Of a stretch of 64,000 nucleotides of DNA, positions 51,569 to 60,242 are shown one piece after another. The DNA comes from Neglectibacter sp. X58 (GTDB lineage: Bacteria > Bacillota > Clostridia > Oscillospirales > Acutalibacteraceae), in NCBI RefSeq assembly GCF_009936035.1, contig NZ_QWEO01000009.1, positions 31,274 through 95,273 on the forward strand, given 5' to 3'. A program made the translations under genes and the position numbers. Under the pieces are notes generated by a model, which made no database searches, was not told where the DNA came from, and saw only the letters and a list, made by a program, of their open reading frames with translations. The number at the start of each line of letters is the position of its first letter. The stretch's first letter is position 1.

Positions 51569-51603
51569 GTGTATTCCCCCGCCTGTAGGGCGGGGGAATA
51601 CAC
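51569..51603. repeat. Perfect 15-bp inverted repeat upstream of prfA
   Basis: GTGTATTCCCCCGCC (51569-51583), five-base loop, exact complement (51589-51603). No T-run; it lies between the DUF951 stop and the prfA start. Confidence 0.8.
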
Positions 51604-51655
51604 CCCGTTTCCTGCTGCTAAATGCAAAGGCAATAAAATAGGTTGAACCGCGCCG

Positions 51656-51850
51656 CTAAGGCTCCGGAGGCGTTTGGCGCTCAATGCGCTTGATGTTCTT
51701 CTCGCATTTCAGGCGGGGCAGCATAACCTCCCGCCCGCAGCCGCAGCAGCGGATTTTAAAATCCATCCCTGCCCGCAATACGGTAAAGGCTGTGCTCCCG
51801 CAGGGGTGGGGCTTTTTCATGTGCAGAATGTCCCCAACGCGCACGTCCAT
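51656..51850 (-). CDS. DUF951 family small zinc-ribbon-like protein
   Basis: 64 aa from ATG 51850 (AAAGGAGG seven bases upstream). [19 protein letters not shown], then [18 protein letters not shown] matches the DUF951/YhaP pattern with CxxC and His-Cys residues. The family is found widely in Firmicutes and its function is unknown. Adjacent prfA lies about 170 bases downstream in the same direction. Confidence 0.85.
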   Translation of the reverse strand: MDVRVGDILHMKKPHPCGSTAFTVLRAGMDFKIRCCGCGREVMLPRLKCEKNIKRIERQTPPEP

Positions 51851-51948
51851 TTTGCCGCCCTCCTTTCTTTTCCAGACATAACAGACATAACAAGCCTTAT
51901 TATACACTGTCCCCCGGCATTTTGCAAAGGTTTTTCGCTGCAAGCATT

Positions 51949-52111
51949 AGAGTCTGTCTTAAAACTCCGAAAAACCGTATTTTTGTCCAGTGACAAACGG
52001 TTTCTGTGTTAAAAATCCTCGAAATACGAAAGTGTTTCTTGCGGTTTTCGCCTTGAAACCGCCCGCCCTGAACAAAAATACTGGCATTTCTCCGGTTTTA
52101 AAACAGACTCT
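51949..52111 (+). repeat. R1 element, copy C (163 bp)
   Basis: Ends AGAGTCTGTCTTAAAAC and the complement of AGAGTCTGTTTTAAAAC; a TA lies at both borders. Core GTTTCTGTGTT, AATCCTCGAAATACG, GAAAGTGTTTCTTGCGG, GCCTTGAAACCG is shared with copies A, B and D. Confidence 0.8.
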
Positions 52112-52255
52112 AGAGTGTACAGCTTCTAAATTTAAATTTCAGGCGAAAAGTGGCCATAGATTGGGGAGGGCTTTTACGTTGTTTATTCCCTTGGTATTTT
52201 TTTCGGGCTTTCTTTTTTGCTTGTCCCTGTTTTTGAAAAAAATCTGCGGGAAAGA

Positions 52256-52284
52256 TTGACATGTGAACAAATGTTTTGTATTAT
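52256..52284 (+). promoter_or_regulatory. Strong sigma-A promoter of radC-uvrB-uvrA
   Basis: TTGACA (52256-52261), 17 bases, TATTAT (52279-52284). The 17-bp inverted repeat begins at the end of the -10. Confidence 0.65.
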
Positions 52285-52332
52285 ATAGTCATGCAGCTTG
52301 GAAAGAGTATTTTTTAAGCTGCATGACTATAT
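52283..52332 (+). promoter_or_regulatory. Perfect 17-bp inverted repeat in the radC leader
   Basis: ATATAGTCATGCAGCTT (52283-52299), 16-base loop, exact complement (52316-52332). It overlaps the -10 end and start site and is a candidate operator or mRNA hairpin. Confidence 0.75.
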
Positions 52333-52429
52333 GGATTTGAGAAAGCTCCTGGCAGTTCTTTGTTGAAAAGAAAGGGGCTGCCAAGGCTTCCGACAAATAC
52401 GGCGTTAAAAGAACGGGAGGTGCCTGGGG

Positions 52430-53188
52430 ATGGCAAGAACGAGAAAGAAAAGCGCAGGGCCTTCCGCCATGGAACTGCGGCAGAGGGCGGTTTTGGACAA
52501 GCTGCTCTCCTGCCTGCTGCCTCCGGAAACCGCGGCCCGGGCTGCGGGAGAGCTGCTGGAGGTATTTGGCAGCCTTTCAGAGGTGCTGGTTGCCCCGGAA
52601 AAGGAGCTGCTGGAGATTGCAGGGATGAACAGCCCCGCTGTCCGCCTGCTGGGCGCTACAGCGGAAGCGGCGAGAGAGACCCTGGAGGATCAGGCCTCTG
52701 GGCTGCGGCGTGTGTATGATACAGAATCTGCCGCTTCCGTCCTTTTTCCCAAGCTTGCGGGACGGAAAACCGAGGCTGTGGTGCTGCTGCTCCTGGACGG
52801 GCAGAAGCGGGTGATATACAACAATATTGTGTGCGAGGGCGCTATCAGCGAGGTGCCTATGTATATCCGCAAAATCGTTTCCCTCTGCATTGACCATGAC
52901 GCGGCTTTTGCCCTGCTGGCCCACAACCATCCCAGCGGGCAGGCCATGCCCTCCCGCAATGATGTGGTTGTCACCCGGCAGGTGGAGCTGGCTTTGGAGA
53001 GCGTACAGGTTCCCCTGTCAGACCACCTGGTGTTTGGCAGCAACGGGTGCTTTTCCTTTGCTGCCAGCGATGCCTGGAACCAGGGGCGCATGGATATGTG
53101 GGATTTCCAGCGGGAGCAGTTGGAAATCGCCAGGGCCATGGAGCGGGAATATTTAGAAAAACAGGGAGGGCGCGGGGATGGATTTTAA
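52430..53188 (+). CDS. radC: RadC (JAB-domain) protein
   Basis: 252 aa. The N-terminal helix-hairpin-helix part ([26 protein letters not shown]) is followed by the JAB/MPN metal motif: the conserved Glu, then [17 protein letters not shown]. The protein is widespread and linked to DNA repair or competence, but its activity is unsettled. It overlaps uvrB by 11 bases, so the two are coupled; radC before uvrB-uvrA forms a repair operon. The frame begins at ATG 52430 and the GGAGG lies upstream. Confidence 0.9.
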   Translation: MARTRKKSAGPSAMELRQRAVLDKLLSCLLPPETAARAAGELLEVFGSLSEVLVAPEKELLEIAGMNSPAVRLLGATAEAARETLEDQASGLRRVYDTESAASVLFPKLAGRKTEAVVLLLLDGQKRVIYNNIVCEGAISEVPMYIRKIVSLCIDHDAAFALLAHNHPSGQAMPSRNDVVVTRQVELALESVQVPLSDHLVFGSNGCFSFAASDAWNQGRMDMWDFQREQLEIARAMEREYLEKQGGRGDGF

Positions 53189-55178
53189 GCTGGTTTCAAA
53201 ATTTCAGCCCACTGGGGACCAGCCGGAAGCTGTGAGCCGGCTGGTGCAGGGGGTAAACCAGGGGGACAAGGAGCAGACCCTGTTGGGCGTGACAGGCTCT
53301 GGCAAAACCTTTACCATGGCAAATGTGATTGCCAGGCTGAACCGCCCGGCCCTGGTGCTGGCCCACAACAAAACCCTGGCGGCCCAGCTTTGCTCGGAGT
53401 TCCGGGAATTTTTTCCGGAAAACGCGGTGGAGTATTTTGTGTCCTATTACGATTATTACCAGCCCGAGGCCTATATCGCCCAGACAGACACTTATATTGA
53501 AAAGGACTCCGCTATTAATGATGAAATTGACAAGCTGCGCCACAGCGCCACCTGCGCCCTTTCCGAGCGCCGGGATGTGATTATTGTGGCCTCTGTGTCC
53601 TGCATCTACAGCCTGGGCGACCCCATCGACTACCGCACCATGGTCATCTCCCTGCGTCCAGGCAAGGAGATGGAGCGGGACGAGCTTTTAAAAAGGCTGG
53701 TGGAGCTGCAATATGAGCGCAACGACATAAATTTCATCCGCAACAAGTTCCGGGTGCGGGGGGATGTGGTGGAGATTTTCCCGGCAGAGTCCAGCGACAA
53801 GGCGGTGCGGGTGGAGTTTTTCGGGGACGAGATTGAGCGGCTGCGGGAGTTTAACCCCCTTACAGGAGACGTGCTGTCCGAACTGGGCCACATCGCCATA
53901 TACCCGGCTTCCCACTATATTGTGCCCCGGGACAAAATGGAAAAAGCTATTGCCGACCTCCATGAGGAGATGGAGAAGCAGGTGGCCTTTTTTAAGGAGC
54001 AGGGAAAGCTTATTGAGGCCCAGCGCATTGAGCAGCGCACCCGGTATGACATGGAGATGCTGGCGGAGATCGGCTTTTGCAAGGGGATTGAAAACTATTC
54101 CCGGGTGCTTTCCGGCCGGGAGCCGGGCAGCGCCCCCTTTACCCTGTTGGATTATTTCCCGGACGATTTCCTGCTGTTTGTGGACGAGTCCCATGTAACT
54201 TTGCCCCAGGTGCGGGGCATGTTTGCGGGGGATCGCGCCCGGAAGGAGCAGCTTGTGCAGTATGGCTTCCGTCTGCCCTCGGCCTTTGACAACCGGCCCT
54301 TAAACTTCGATGAATTTTACAGCCATATCCGGCAGGCGGTGTTTGTCAGCGCCACGCCGGGGGATTTGGAGCTGGAGAAGTCTGCCCAGGTGGTGGAGCA
54401 GGTGATACGGCCCACAGGGCTTTTAGACCCCCTGATTACTGTGAAGCCTACGGACGGGCAGATAGACGACTTGATTTCGGAAATCAACCTGCGCACGGAA
54501 AAGGGGGAGCGGGTCTTAGTCACCACCCTGACAAAGAAGATGGCGGAGGATCTCACCGGGTTTTTAGAGGGGTACGGCATAAAGGTGCGGTATATGCACC
54601 ACGATATTGACACAGTGGAGCGCATGGAGATTATCCGGGATCTGCGCTTGGGAGACTTCGATGTGCTGGTGGGCATTAACCTGTTGAGGGAGGGCCTGGA
54701 CATCCCGGAGGTTTCCCTGGTGGCCATATTGGACGCGGACAAGGAAGGCTTCCTGCGCAGCGGGCGCTCCCTTATCCAGACCATCGGCCGGGCGGCCCGC
54801 AACGCCGGGGGGCAGGTTATTATGTATGCTGACGAGGTGACGCCCTCCATGGAATATGCCATTACGGAGACGGAGCGCAGGCGGGGCATCCAGCAGCGCT
54901 ATAACGAGGAGCACGGCATTACGCCCAAGACCATTACCAAGAGCGTGGCGGAGATTTTGGAAATCTCCACCCACAAGGAGGACGGGAAGAAAAAGAAGAA
55001 GCGCTATACCCCTGCCGAGAGGCAGCAGCTTATCGAGCAGTATACCAAGGAGATGCGGGCGGCGGCAAAGCTCTTGGAATTCGAGCACGCGGCGTACCTG
55101 CGGGACAAGATAAAGGAGCTGGAAGGCCAGGGGGCCGGGCACGCGCCGCTGCCCAGGAAAAGCAAGCGTAACGCTTGA
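53178..55178 (+). CDS. uvrB: Excinuclease ABC subunit B
   Basis: 666 aa. Walker A is [15 protein letters not shown] near residue 35, the beta-hairpin [12 protein letters not shown] near 92, helicase motif VI region [16 protein letters not shown] near 540, and the C-terminal UVR domain ([18 protein letters not shown]). UvrB loads on damaged DNA with UvrA and directs UvrC cuts. The stop at 55178 is directly followed by the tandem R2 element, so the transcript may end or be processed there before uvrA. Confidence 0.96.
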   Translation: MDFKLVSKFQPTGDQPEAVSRLVQGVNQGDKEQTLLGVTGSGKTFTMANVIARLNRPALVLAHNKTLAAQLCSEFREFFPENAVEYFVSYYDYYQPEAYIAQTDTYIEKDSAINDEIDKLRHSATCALSERRDVIIVASVSCIYSLGDPIDYRTMVISLRPGKEMERDELLKRLVELQYERNDINFIRNKFRVRGDVVEIFPAESSDKAVRVEFFGDEIERLREFNPLTGDVLSELGHIAIYPASHYIVPRDKMEKAIADLHEEMEKQVAFFKEQGKLIEAQRIEQRTRYDMEMLAEIGFCKGIENYSRVLSGREPGSAPFTLLDYFPDDFLLFVDESHVTLPQVRGMFAGDRARKEQLVQYGFRLPSAFDNRPLNFDEFYSHIRQAVFVSATPGDLELEKSAQVVEQVIRPTGLLDPLITVKPTDGQIDDLISEINLRTEKGERVLVTTLTKKMAEDLTGFLEGYGIKVRYMHHDIDTVERMEIIRDLRLGDFDVLVGINLLREGLDIPEVSLVAILDADKEGFLRSGRSLIQTIGRAARNAGGQVIMYADEVTPSMEYAITETERRRGIQQRYNEEHGITPKTITKSVAEILEISTHKEDGKKKKKRYTPAERQQLIEQYTKEMRAAAKLLEFEHAAYLRDKIKELEGQGAGHAPLPRKSKRNA

Positions 55179-55571
55179 CCCAAGACGCGAGGAACAGGGA
55201 GGAAACTTTCCGCCGCATAAAGGGTTTATGCGGCTTACGCGCACGGCCGCGTAAGCCGGGTGCTCCCGGAGGGCAGCGTGCCGCTGTACCAGCGGCGTGG
55301 GCAGCGTACCGCTGCATCAATGACGCGGGGAACAGGGAGGAAACCTTCCGCCGCATAAAGGGTTTATGCGGCTTACGCGTATGGCCGCGTAAGGGGGGTG
55401 CTCCCGGAGGGCAGCGTGCCGCTGCACCAGCGGCGCGGGGAACAGGCTGGACGGGGAAGGCCCGGCTATGGTGAAGGAGGCTTATCTATGTGTGTGGCAT
55501 GTGCAGTAGTAAAAGAAGAAAAAGGACATCCGCCGTAGCTGTTACATAATATATAAAAGGAGAAAGCTCCC
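55179..55571. other. Gene-less region between uvrB and the nitroreductase: tandem R2 array
   Basis: Two R2 units (55184-55321 and 55322-55440 or so) with a period of 138 bases, and the start of a third unit (GCGCGGGGAACAGG at about 55433). The rest to 55571 holds only a short unrelated stretch and the ribosome site AAGGAGA before the nitroreductase. Confidence 0.7.
55184..55440 (+). repeat. R2 element in tandem (two 138-bp units)
   Basis: Each unit: GACGCG-GGAACAGGGAGG, AAACTTTCCGC, the perfect hairpin CCGCATAAA-GGG-TTTATGCGG (55213-55233 in unit 1), a second stem CTTACGCG...CGCGTAAG, GGGTGCTCCCGGAGGG, and small CAGCG...CGCTG stems. The open frame through it (about 100 codons) repeats the peptide NREETFRRIKGLCGL, which is a by-product of the repeat. 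Confidence 0.8.
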
Positions 55572-56120
55572 ATGAATATGATAGAACGCATTTTAAACCG
55601 CCGAAGCTACCGGGGCAGGTATGAAAACACCCCTGTGCCCCGGGAAGACCTGAAAAAAATTATGGAAGCCGGGCTGGCAGCGCCCTCCGGGTGCAACAAG
55701 CAGACAACCAGCCTTATCGCCATAGACGACCCCGCCTTGCTGGAGCGGCTGAGGGCTGTTATCGACCCGCCCGCTGGGGCCACTGCCCCCGCCATGATCT
55801 GCGTGCTGACCCAGAAGATTTTCGCGTACCGCGACCGGTGCTTCCAAGTGCAGGACTATGCCGCGGCTATTGAAAACATGCTGCTGGCAATTTGTGAGAT
55901 GGGCTATGAAAGCTGCTGGTATGAGGGGCACATTACAGATGAGGACAAGATCGGGCGGAAGATGGCGGATATCCTGGGCGTGCCCCAGGAGTATGACCTG
56001 GTGTGCTTCCTGCCTGTTGGCAAGCCTGCCCAGGCCCTACGGCCTTCGCCCAGGAAAAAGCCCTTTGAGGAACGGGCATGGTTTAATGGGTTTCAGATAA
56101 AGGAAGGGGAAAGAAGATGA
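55572..56120 (+). CDS. Nitroreductase-family flavoprotein
   Basis: 182 aa. [19 protein letters not shown] and [12 protein letters not shown] are the FMN-binding start motif of the nitroreductase fold; the C-terminal region has [11 protein letters not shown] and VGKPAQ. Members reduce nitro, quinone or other compounds with NAD(P)H. ATG 55572 has AAGGAGA upstream. It overlaps uvrA by four bases (ATGA), putting it in the repair operon by transcription. Confidence 0.85.
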   Translation: MNMIERILNRRSYRGRYENTPVPREDLKKIMEAGLAAPSGCNKQTTSLIAIDDPALLERLRAVIDPPAGATAPAMICVLTQKIFAYRDRCFQVQDYAAAIENMLLAICEMGYESCWYEGHITDEDKIGRKMADILGVPQEYDLVCFLPVGKPAQALRPSPRKKPFEERAWFNGFQIKEGERR

Positions 56121-58942
56121 GCCTGGATAAAATCGTGGTGCATGGCGCCAGGGAGCACAACCTGAAAAACGTGGACGTGGAGATCCCCCGGGACAAGCTG
56201 GTGGTGCTGACAGGGCTTTCTGGTTCGGGGAAGTCCAGCCTTGCTTTTGACACCATCTATGCCGAGGGGCAGAGGCGCTATGTGGAGAGCCTTTCCTCCT
56301 ATGCCCGGATGTTTTTGGGCCAGATGGAGAAGCCGGACGTGGACATGATTGACGGGCTGTCCCCCGCTATCTCCATCGACCAGAAAACCACCTCTAAAAA
56401 CCCCCGGTCCACTGTGGGTACAGTGACGGAAATATACGACTACCTGCGGCTGCTGTATGCCCGCATCGGTATCCCTCACTGCCCCATCTGCGGGCGGGAA
56501 ATCAAGCAGCAGACAGTGGATCAGATTGTGGATCAGGTGCTGGCCCTGCCGGAAAAAACCCGGGTGCAGGTGCTGGCCCCGGTGGTGCGGGGGAGAAAGG
56601 GCACCCACCAGAAGGAGTTTGAGGGGGCCAGGCGTTCCGGCTTTGTGCGGGCCAGGGTGGACGGCCTGCTGTACGATCTGAACGAACCTATTGAACTGAA
56701 CAAGAACCAGAAGCATACCATTGAAATCGTGGTGGACAGGCTGGTGATAAAGCCGGACGTGCGCTCCAGGCTTGCCGACTCCATTGAAGTGGCGGCAGGG
56801 CTTACAGGAGGCGTGGTGATTGTGAACGTTATAGACGGGGAGGACATCACCTTCTCCCAGAATTATGCCTGCCCGGAGCATGGGGTCAGCGTGGAGGAGC
56901 TGACCCCCCGGATGTTCTCCTTCAACAACCCCTTCGGGGCCTGCAAGAAGTGTACGGGCCTGGGGGTGTTTATGAAGGTGGATCCCCGGCTGATTATCCC
57001 GGACGACCGGGTTTCCATCAGCAAAGGGGGCCTGAAGGCCAGCGGCTGGGCCATGGAGGGCAGCACCATTGCCGCCATGTACATGCAGGGCCTTTCCGAG
57101 CACTATGGTTTCTCCCTGGACACGCCTATTGGGGAACTGCCCAAAGAGATTGTGGACGTGCTGCTGTATGGCACCAAAGGGGAGAAGATCAAGCTGAGGC
57201 GCACAGGGGAATATGGCAGCGGCACCTATATGGCCCCTTTTGAGGGGGTTATCAACAACCTGGAGCGGCGTTTCAGGGAAACCTCCTCTAACTGGATTAA
57301 GGAGGAAATTGAGGGGTATATGAGTGCTGTGCCCTGCGACGCCTGCCATGGCCGCAGGCTTTCCCCGGAGAGCCTGGGGGTAACGGTGGGAGGCCTTAAC
57401 ATCAGCGAGCTGTGCGACAAGTCTGTTACCGAGGCCCTGGAGTTTGTGGATGCCCTCGCCCTTACAGAGCGGGAAAGCATGATTGCCGCACCAATTATAA
57501 AAGAAATCAAGTCCCGGCTGGGCTTCCTGCAAAGCGTGGGGCTGGAGTATCTTACCCTTTCCCGGGCTTCCGGCACCCTTTCTGGCGGGGAAAGCCAGCG
57601 GATACGCCTTGCCACCCAGATCGGATCTTCCCTTATGGGGGTGCTGTACATCCTGGACGAGCCTTCCATCGGCCTGCACCAGCGGGACAACCATAAGCTG
57701 CTGGGCACTCTCAAGCGCCTGCGGGACTTAGGCAACACTGTGATTGTGGTGGAGCACGACGAGGACACCATGCGGGCCGCCGACTACATTGTGGACGTGG
57801 GGCCGGGGGCCGGGGTGCATGGCGGGAATATTATCTATGCCGGGCCTGTAAAGGGCATTGAGAAGTGCAAAGGCTCTGTAACCGGCCAGTATTTAAGCGG
57901 CAAAAGGAAGGTGGAGGTGCCGGAGAAGCGCCGGCAGGGCAGCGGGAACTTTCTGGAGGTGCGGGGCGCGGCCCAGAACAACCTGCAAAAGGTGAACGTG
58001 AAAATCCCCCTGGGAGAGCTGGTGTGCGTAACCGGGGTTTCCGGCTCCGGCAAGTCCTCCCTGGTAAATGAAATCCTCTATAAAAAGCTGGCAGGAAGCC
58101 TGAACCGGGCCCACACCCATCCCGGGGCGCACAAGGAGATTTTGGGCCTGGAGTATCTGGACAAGGTGATCCAGATAGATCAGTCCCCAATAGGCCGCAC
58201 GCCCCGCTCCAATCCCGCCACCTACACAGGGCTGTTTAACGATGTGCGCACCCTGTTTGCCAGCACCCAGGAGGCCAAAATGCGGGGCTTTACAGCCTCC
58301 CGGTTCTCCTTCAACGTGAAAGGCGGGCGGTGCGAGGCCTGCCAGGGAGACGGCATCATCTGCATTGAAATGCACTTCCTGCCGGACGTGTATGTGCCCT
58401 GCGAGGTGTGCAAGGGCCAGCGGTATAACCGGGAAACGCTGGAAGTGAAATATAAGGGCAAAAGCATTTATGACGTGCTGGAGATGACGGTGGAGGAGGG
58501 ACTGGAGTTTTTCCGGGACATCCCCAAGCTTGCAAGGCGTTTGCAGACCCTGCAGGACGTGGGCCTGGGGTATGTGAAAATCGGCCAGCCCGCCACCACC
58601 CTTTCCGGGGGCGAGGCCCAGCGGGTGAAGCTTGCCACAGAGCTTTCCAAGCGGCCCACAGGCAAGACCATCTATATTCTGGACGAGCCTACCACGGGCC
58701 TGCATATTGCCGATGTACACAAGCTGATTGAGGTGCTGCAGCGGCTGGTGGACACAGGGAACACAGTGGTGGTCATTGAGCACAACCTGGATCTCATCAA
58801 AACCGCTGACCATATTATCGACCTGGGGCCGGAAGGCGGCAACCGGGGCGGGAAAATTGTGGCAGAGGGCACGCCGGAGGAGGTGGCCCTGGTGGAAGGC
58901 TCTTACACAGGGCAGTATCTCAGGGGGATGCTGGGGCTGTAG
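56117..58942 (+). CDS. uvrA: Excinuclease ABC subunit A
   Basis: 941 aa. Two ABC modules are present: Walker [15 protein letters not shown] near residue 32 and [13 protein letters not shown] near 635; signatures [12 protein letters not shown] near 490 and [12 protein letters not shown] near 830; zinc fingers around CPICG and CEACQGDG...CEVCKGQ. UvrA recognises DNA damage as a dimer with UvrB. It is the distal gene after uvrB, separated by the R2 array and the nitroreductase gene. Confidence 0.97.
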   Translation: MSLDKIVVHGAREHNLKNVDVEIPRDKLVVLTGLSGSGKSSLAFDTIYAEGQRRYVESLSSYARMFLGQMEKPDVDMIDGLSPAISIDQKTTSKNPRSTVGTVTEIYDYLRLLYARIGIPHCPICGREIKQQTVDQIVDQVLALPEKTRVQVLAPVVRGRKGTHQKEFEGARRSGFVRARVDGLLYDLNEPIELNKNQKHTIEIVVDRLVIKPDVRSRLADSIEVAAGLTGGVVIVNVIDGEDITFSQNYACPEHGVSVEELTPRMFSFNNPFGACKKCTGLGVFMKVDPRLIIPDDRVSISKGGLKASGWAMEGSTIAAMYMQGLSEHYGFSLDTPIGELPKEIVDVLLYGTKGEKIKLRRTGEYGSGTYMAPFEGVINNLERRFRETSSNWIKEEIEGYMSAVPCDACHGRRLSPESLGVTVGGLNISELCDKSVTEALEFVDALALTERESMIAAPIIKEIKSRLGFLQSVGLEYLTLSRASGTLSGGESQRIRLATQIGSSLMGVLYILDEPSIGLHQRDNHKLLGTLKRLRDLGNTVIVVEHDEDTMRAADYIVDVGPGAGVHGGNIIYAGPVKGIEKCKGSVTGQYLSGKRKVEVPEKRRQGSGNFLEVRGAAQNNLQKVNVKIPLGELVCVTGVSGSGKSSLVNEILYKKLAGSLNRAHTHPGAHKEILGLEYLDKVIQIDQSPIGRTPRSNPATYTGLFNDVRTLFASTQEAKMRGFTASRFSFNVKGGRCEACQGDGIICIEMHFLPDVYVPCEVCKGQRYNRETLEVKYKGKSIYDVLEMTVEEGLEFFRDIPKLARRLQTLQDVGLGYVKIGQPATTLSGGEAQRVKLATELSKRPTGKTIYILDEPTTGLHIADVHKLIEVLQRLVDTGNTVVVIEHNLDLIKTADHIIDLGPEGGNRGGKIVAEGTPEEVALVEGSYTGQYLRGMLGL

Positions 58943-58954
58943 GCCGTGCGCTTA

Positions 58955-59030
58955 ATGCCTCCGACGTGGAAGGGGCTTTGCCCCCTCCACCCCCACAACC
59001 CCTTTTAGAAAGAGGTTGACCCTAAAATCA
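58955..59030 (+). repeat. R3 double-hairpin element after uvrA
   Basis: ATGCCTCCGACGTGG, GTGGAAGGGGC-TTT-GCCCCCTCCAC, CCACAACCCCTTTT-AG-AAAGAGGTTG, ACCCTAAAATC. It has the same order as the other R3 copies. Confidence 0.6.
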
Positions 59031-59098
59031 GACTCTATATGCGGAGAAGTTTTGCAGGCGGCAGGCCTAGGGAAAACAGAGAAAGGAGCGGCGATGCT

Positions 59099-59695
59099 AT
59101 GGAAATACGGGAACTTAGTTTGCAGGAAATGGAAAAGCTTTATGGGGAGCGCATGGAGGCAGATTTCCCTCCGGAGGAGCTGCGCCCTTTTTCCAGCATC
59201 CGGGAACTGACGGGGGAGGGGAAATATAAGTCCTTCGGCTGCTTTGAGGAGGGCCTGGGGGCCTATGGCACCTTTGCCTTTTCGCCTGGGCGTTCCGGCG
59301 TTCTGCTGGACTATTTCGCGGTGGACGCCGGGCGCAGGGGGCAGGGGATCGGCACCCGGGGGCTGCGTATGCTGGGGGAGGCGGCAAGGGGCCTTGGCGC
59401 AGGCTTTTTGCTTATTGAGGTAGAAAGCCTGGAGTCTGCCGAAACCCCGGCCCAAACAGAGGAGCGCACCCGGCGCATCCGGTTTTACAATGGGTTCGGG
59501 TGCCGGGAAACCGCTGTGTATTCCTGGCTGTTCGGCGTGGAGTACCAGATATTGGTTCTGCCCCTGGGAGACAGGATGCCCGGGACAGACGAGGTGCAGG
59601 AGTCCCTGGAGCAGGTGTACCGGGTGATTGTGCCTCCTCTGGTGGGGGAGAGCGAGGAAGCCTATGCCCAGGTGTGCAGGTGCTTTAGGCAGTAA
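59099..59695 (+). CDS. GNAT-family N-acetyltransferase
   Basis: 198 aa from ATG 59099 (AAAGGAG upstream). The acetyl-CoA site VDAGRRGQGIGTRGLRML near residue 82 and RIRFYNGFGCRETAVY near 140 are typical GNAT motifs. The substrate is unknown. It is followed by the ilvN start 40 bases later, but no link to branched-chain synthesis is evident. Confidence 0.82.
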   Translation: MEIRELSLQEMEKLYGERMEADFPPEELRPFSSIRELTGEGKYKSFGCFEEGLGAYGTFAFSPGRSGVLLDYFAVDAGRRGQGIGTRGLRMLGEAARGLGAGFLLIEVESLESAETPAQTEERTRRIRFYNGFGCRETAVYSWLFGVEYQILVLPLGDRMPGTDEVQESLEQVYRVIVPPLVGESEEAYAQVCRCFRQ

Positions 59696-59735
59696 GCCCG
59701 TTTGCTTTCATTTGCCTGAAAGGAGGCCGCGAAAG

Positions 59736-60206
59736 ATGAAATATACCCTTTCTGTGCTGGTGGAAAACCAGCCCGGCGTGCTCTCCAAGGTGGTGGGCCT
59801 CTTTTCCCGCCGGGGATACAACCTGGACAGCGTGGCAGTGGGCGCCACAGAGGACAGCACTATGTCCTGTGTCACCATTGTGGGGGAAGGCGACGACTAC
59901 ATCCTGGAGCAGGTGGAAAAGCAGCTTAACAAGGTTATCCCGGTAATTAAGGTGCGATCCCTTTCCCCAGGCGCGGTGCAGGCAGAGCTGATGCTGATAA
60001 AAACCGGCTGCGAAACCCAGCACCTGGCAGAAATCAACCAGATCGCCGCCCTGATGAAGGCGGAAGTGGTAGACGTGGCAAAGGGTTCTGTGACGCTGCG
60101 TTTTGCGGGGGAGCAGGAAAAGTGCGACACCCTCTGCGCCCTGCTGCGGCCCTACGGCATCCGGGAAATCGCCCGGACAGGGGTGATAGCCTTGGACAGG
60201 GGATAG
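59736..60206 (+). CDS. ilvN: Acetolactate synthase small (regulatory) subunit
   Basis: 156 aa from ATG 59736 (AGGAGG seven bases upstream). The ACT domain has YTLSVLVENQPGVLSKVVGLFSRRGYNLDSV and is followed by the C-terminal ALS-associated domain (IRTGVIAL). It binds valine to inhibit the catalytic subunit. It precedes ilvB, the reverse of the usual large-then-small order. Confidence 0.92.
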   Translation: MKYTLSVLVENQPGVLSKVVGLFSRRGYNLDSVAVGATEDSTMSCVTIVGEGDDYILEQVEKQLNKVIPVIKVRSLSPGAVQAELMLIKTGCETQHLAEINQIAALMKAEVVDVAKGSVTLRFAGEQEKCDTLCALLRPYGIREIARTGVIALDRG

Positions 60207-60242
60207 GCGGCATGATTGCGGGATGAAAAGGAGGACACAGCC

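Larger units (their letters stand above)
51851..52429. other. Gene-less region between DUF951 and radC
   Basis: 579 bases with the R1 copy C (51949-52111), a fragment of an R1 right end (GTACAGCTTCT, 52117-52127), a T-rich stretch, the radC promoter (52256-52284) and a perfect 17-bp inverted repeat (52283-52332). The last 97 bases before radC hold nothing else I recognise. Confidence 0.6.

Noticed and set aside
51487..51684. Extended N-terminus for PrfA (418 aa)
   Set aside because: It passes through a perfect 15-bp inverted repeat and lacks RF1 similarity; ATG 51486 has GGAGG.
55184..55440. CRISPR array
   Set aside because: Only two full units with a 138-base period, unequal internal stems and no short regular spacers.
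55175..55474. About 100-codon ORF with repeated peptide NREETFRRIKGLCGL after uvrB
   Set aside because: The repeat in the peptide only reflects the tandem R2 DNA, which shows structure rather than codon-type conservation; no ribosome site.
56093..57694. Open minus-strand frame of 533 aa across uvrA
   Set aside because: It is exactly antisense to a gene with full UvrA motifs. GC-rich coding DNA leaves long open antisense frames, and it has no ribosome site or domain.
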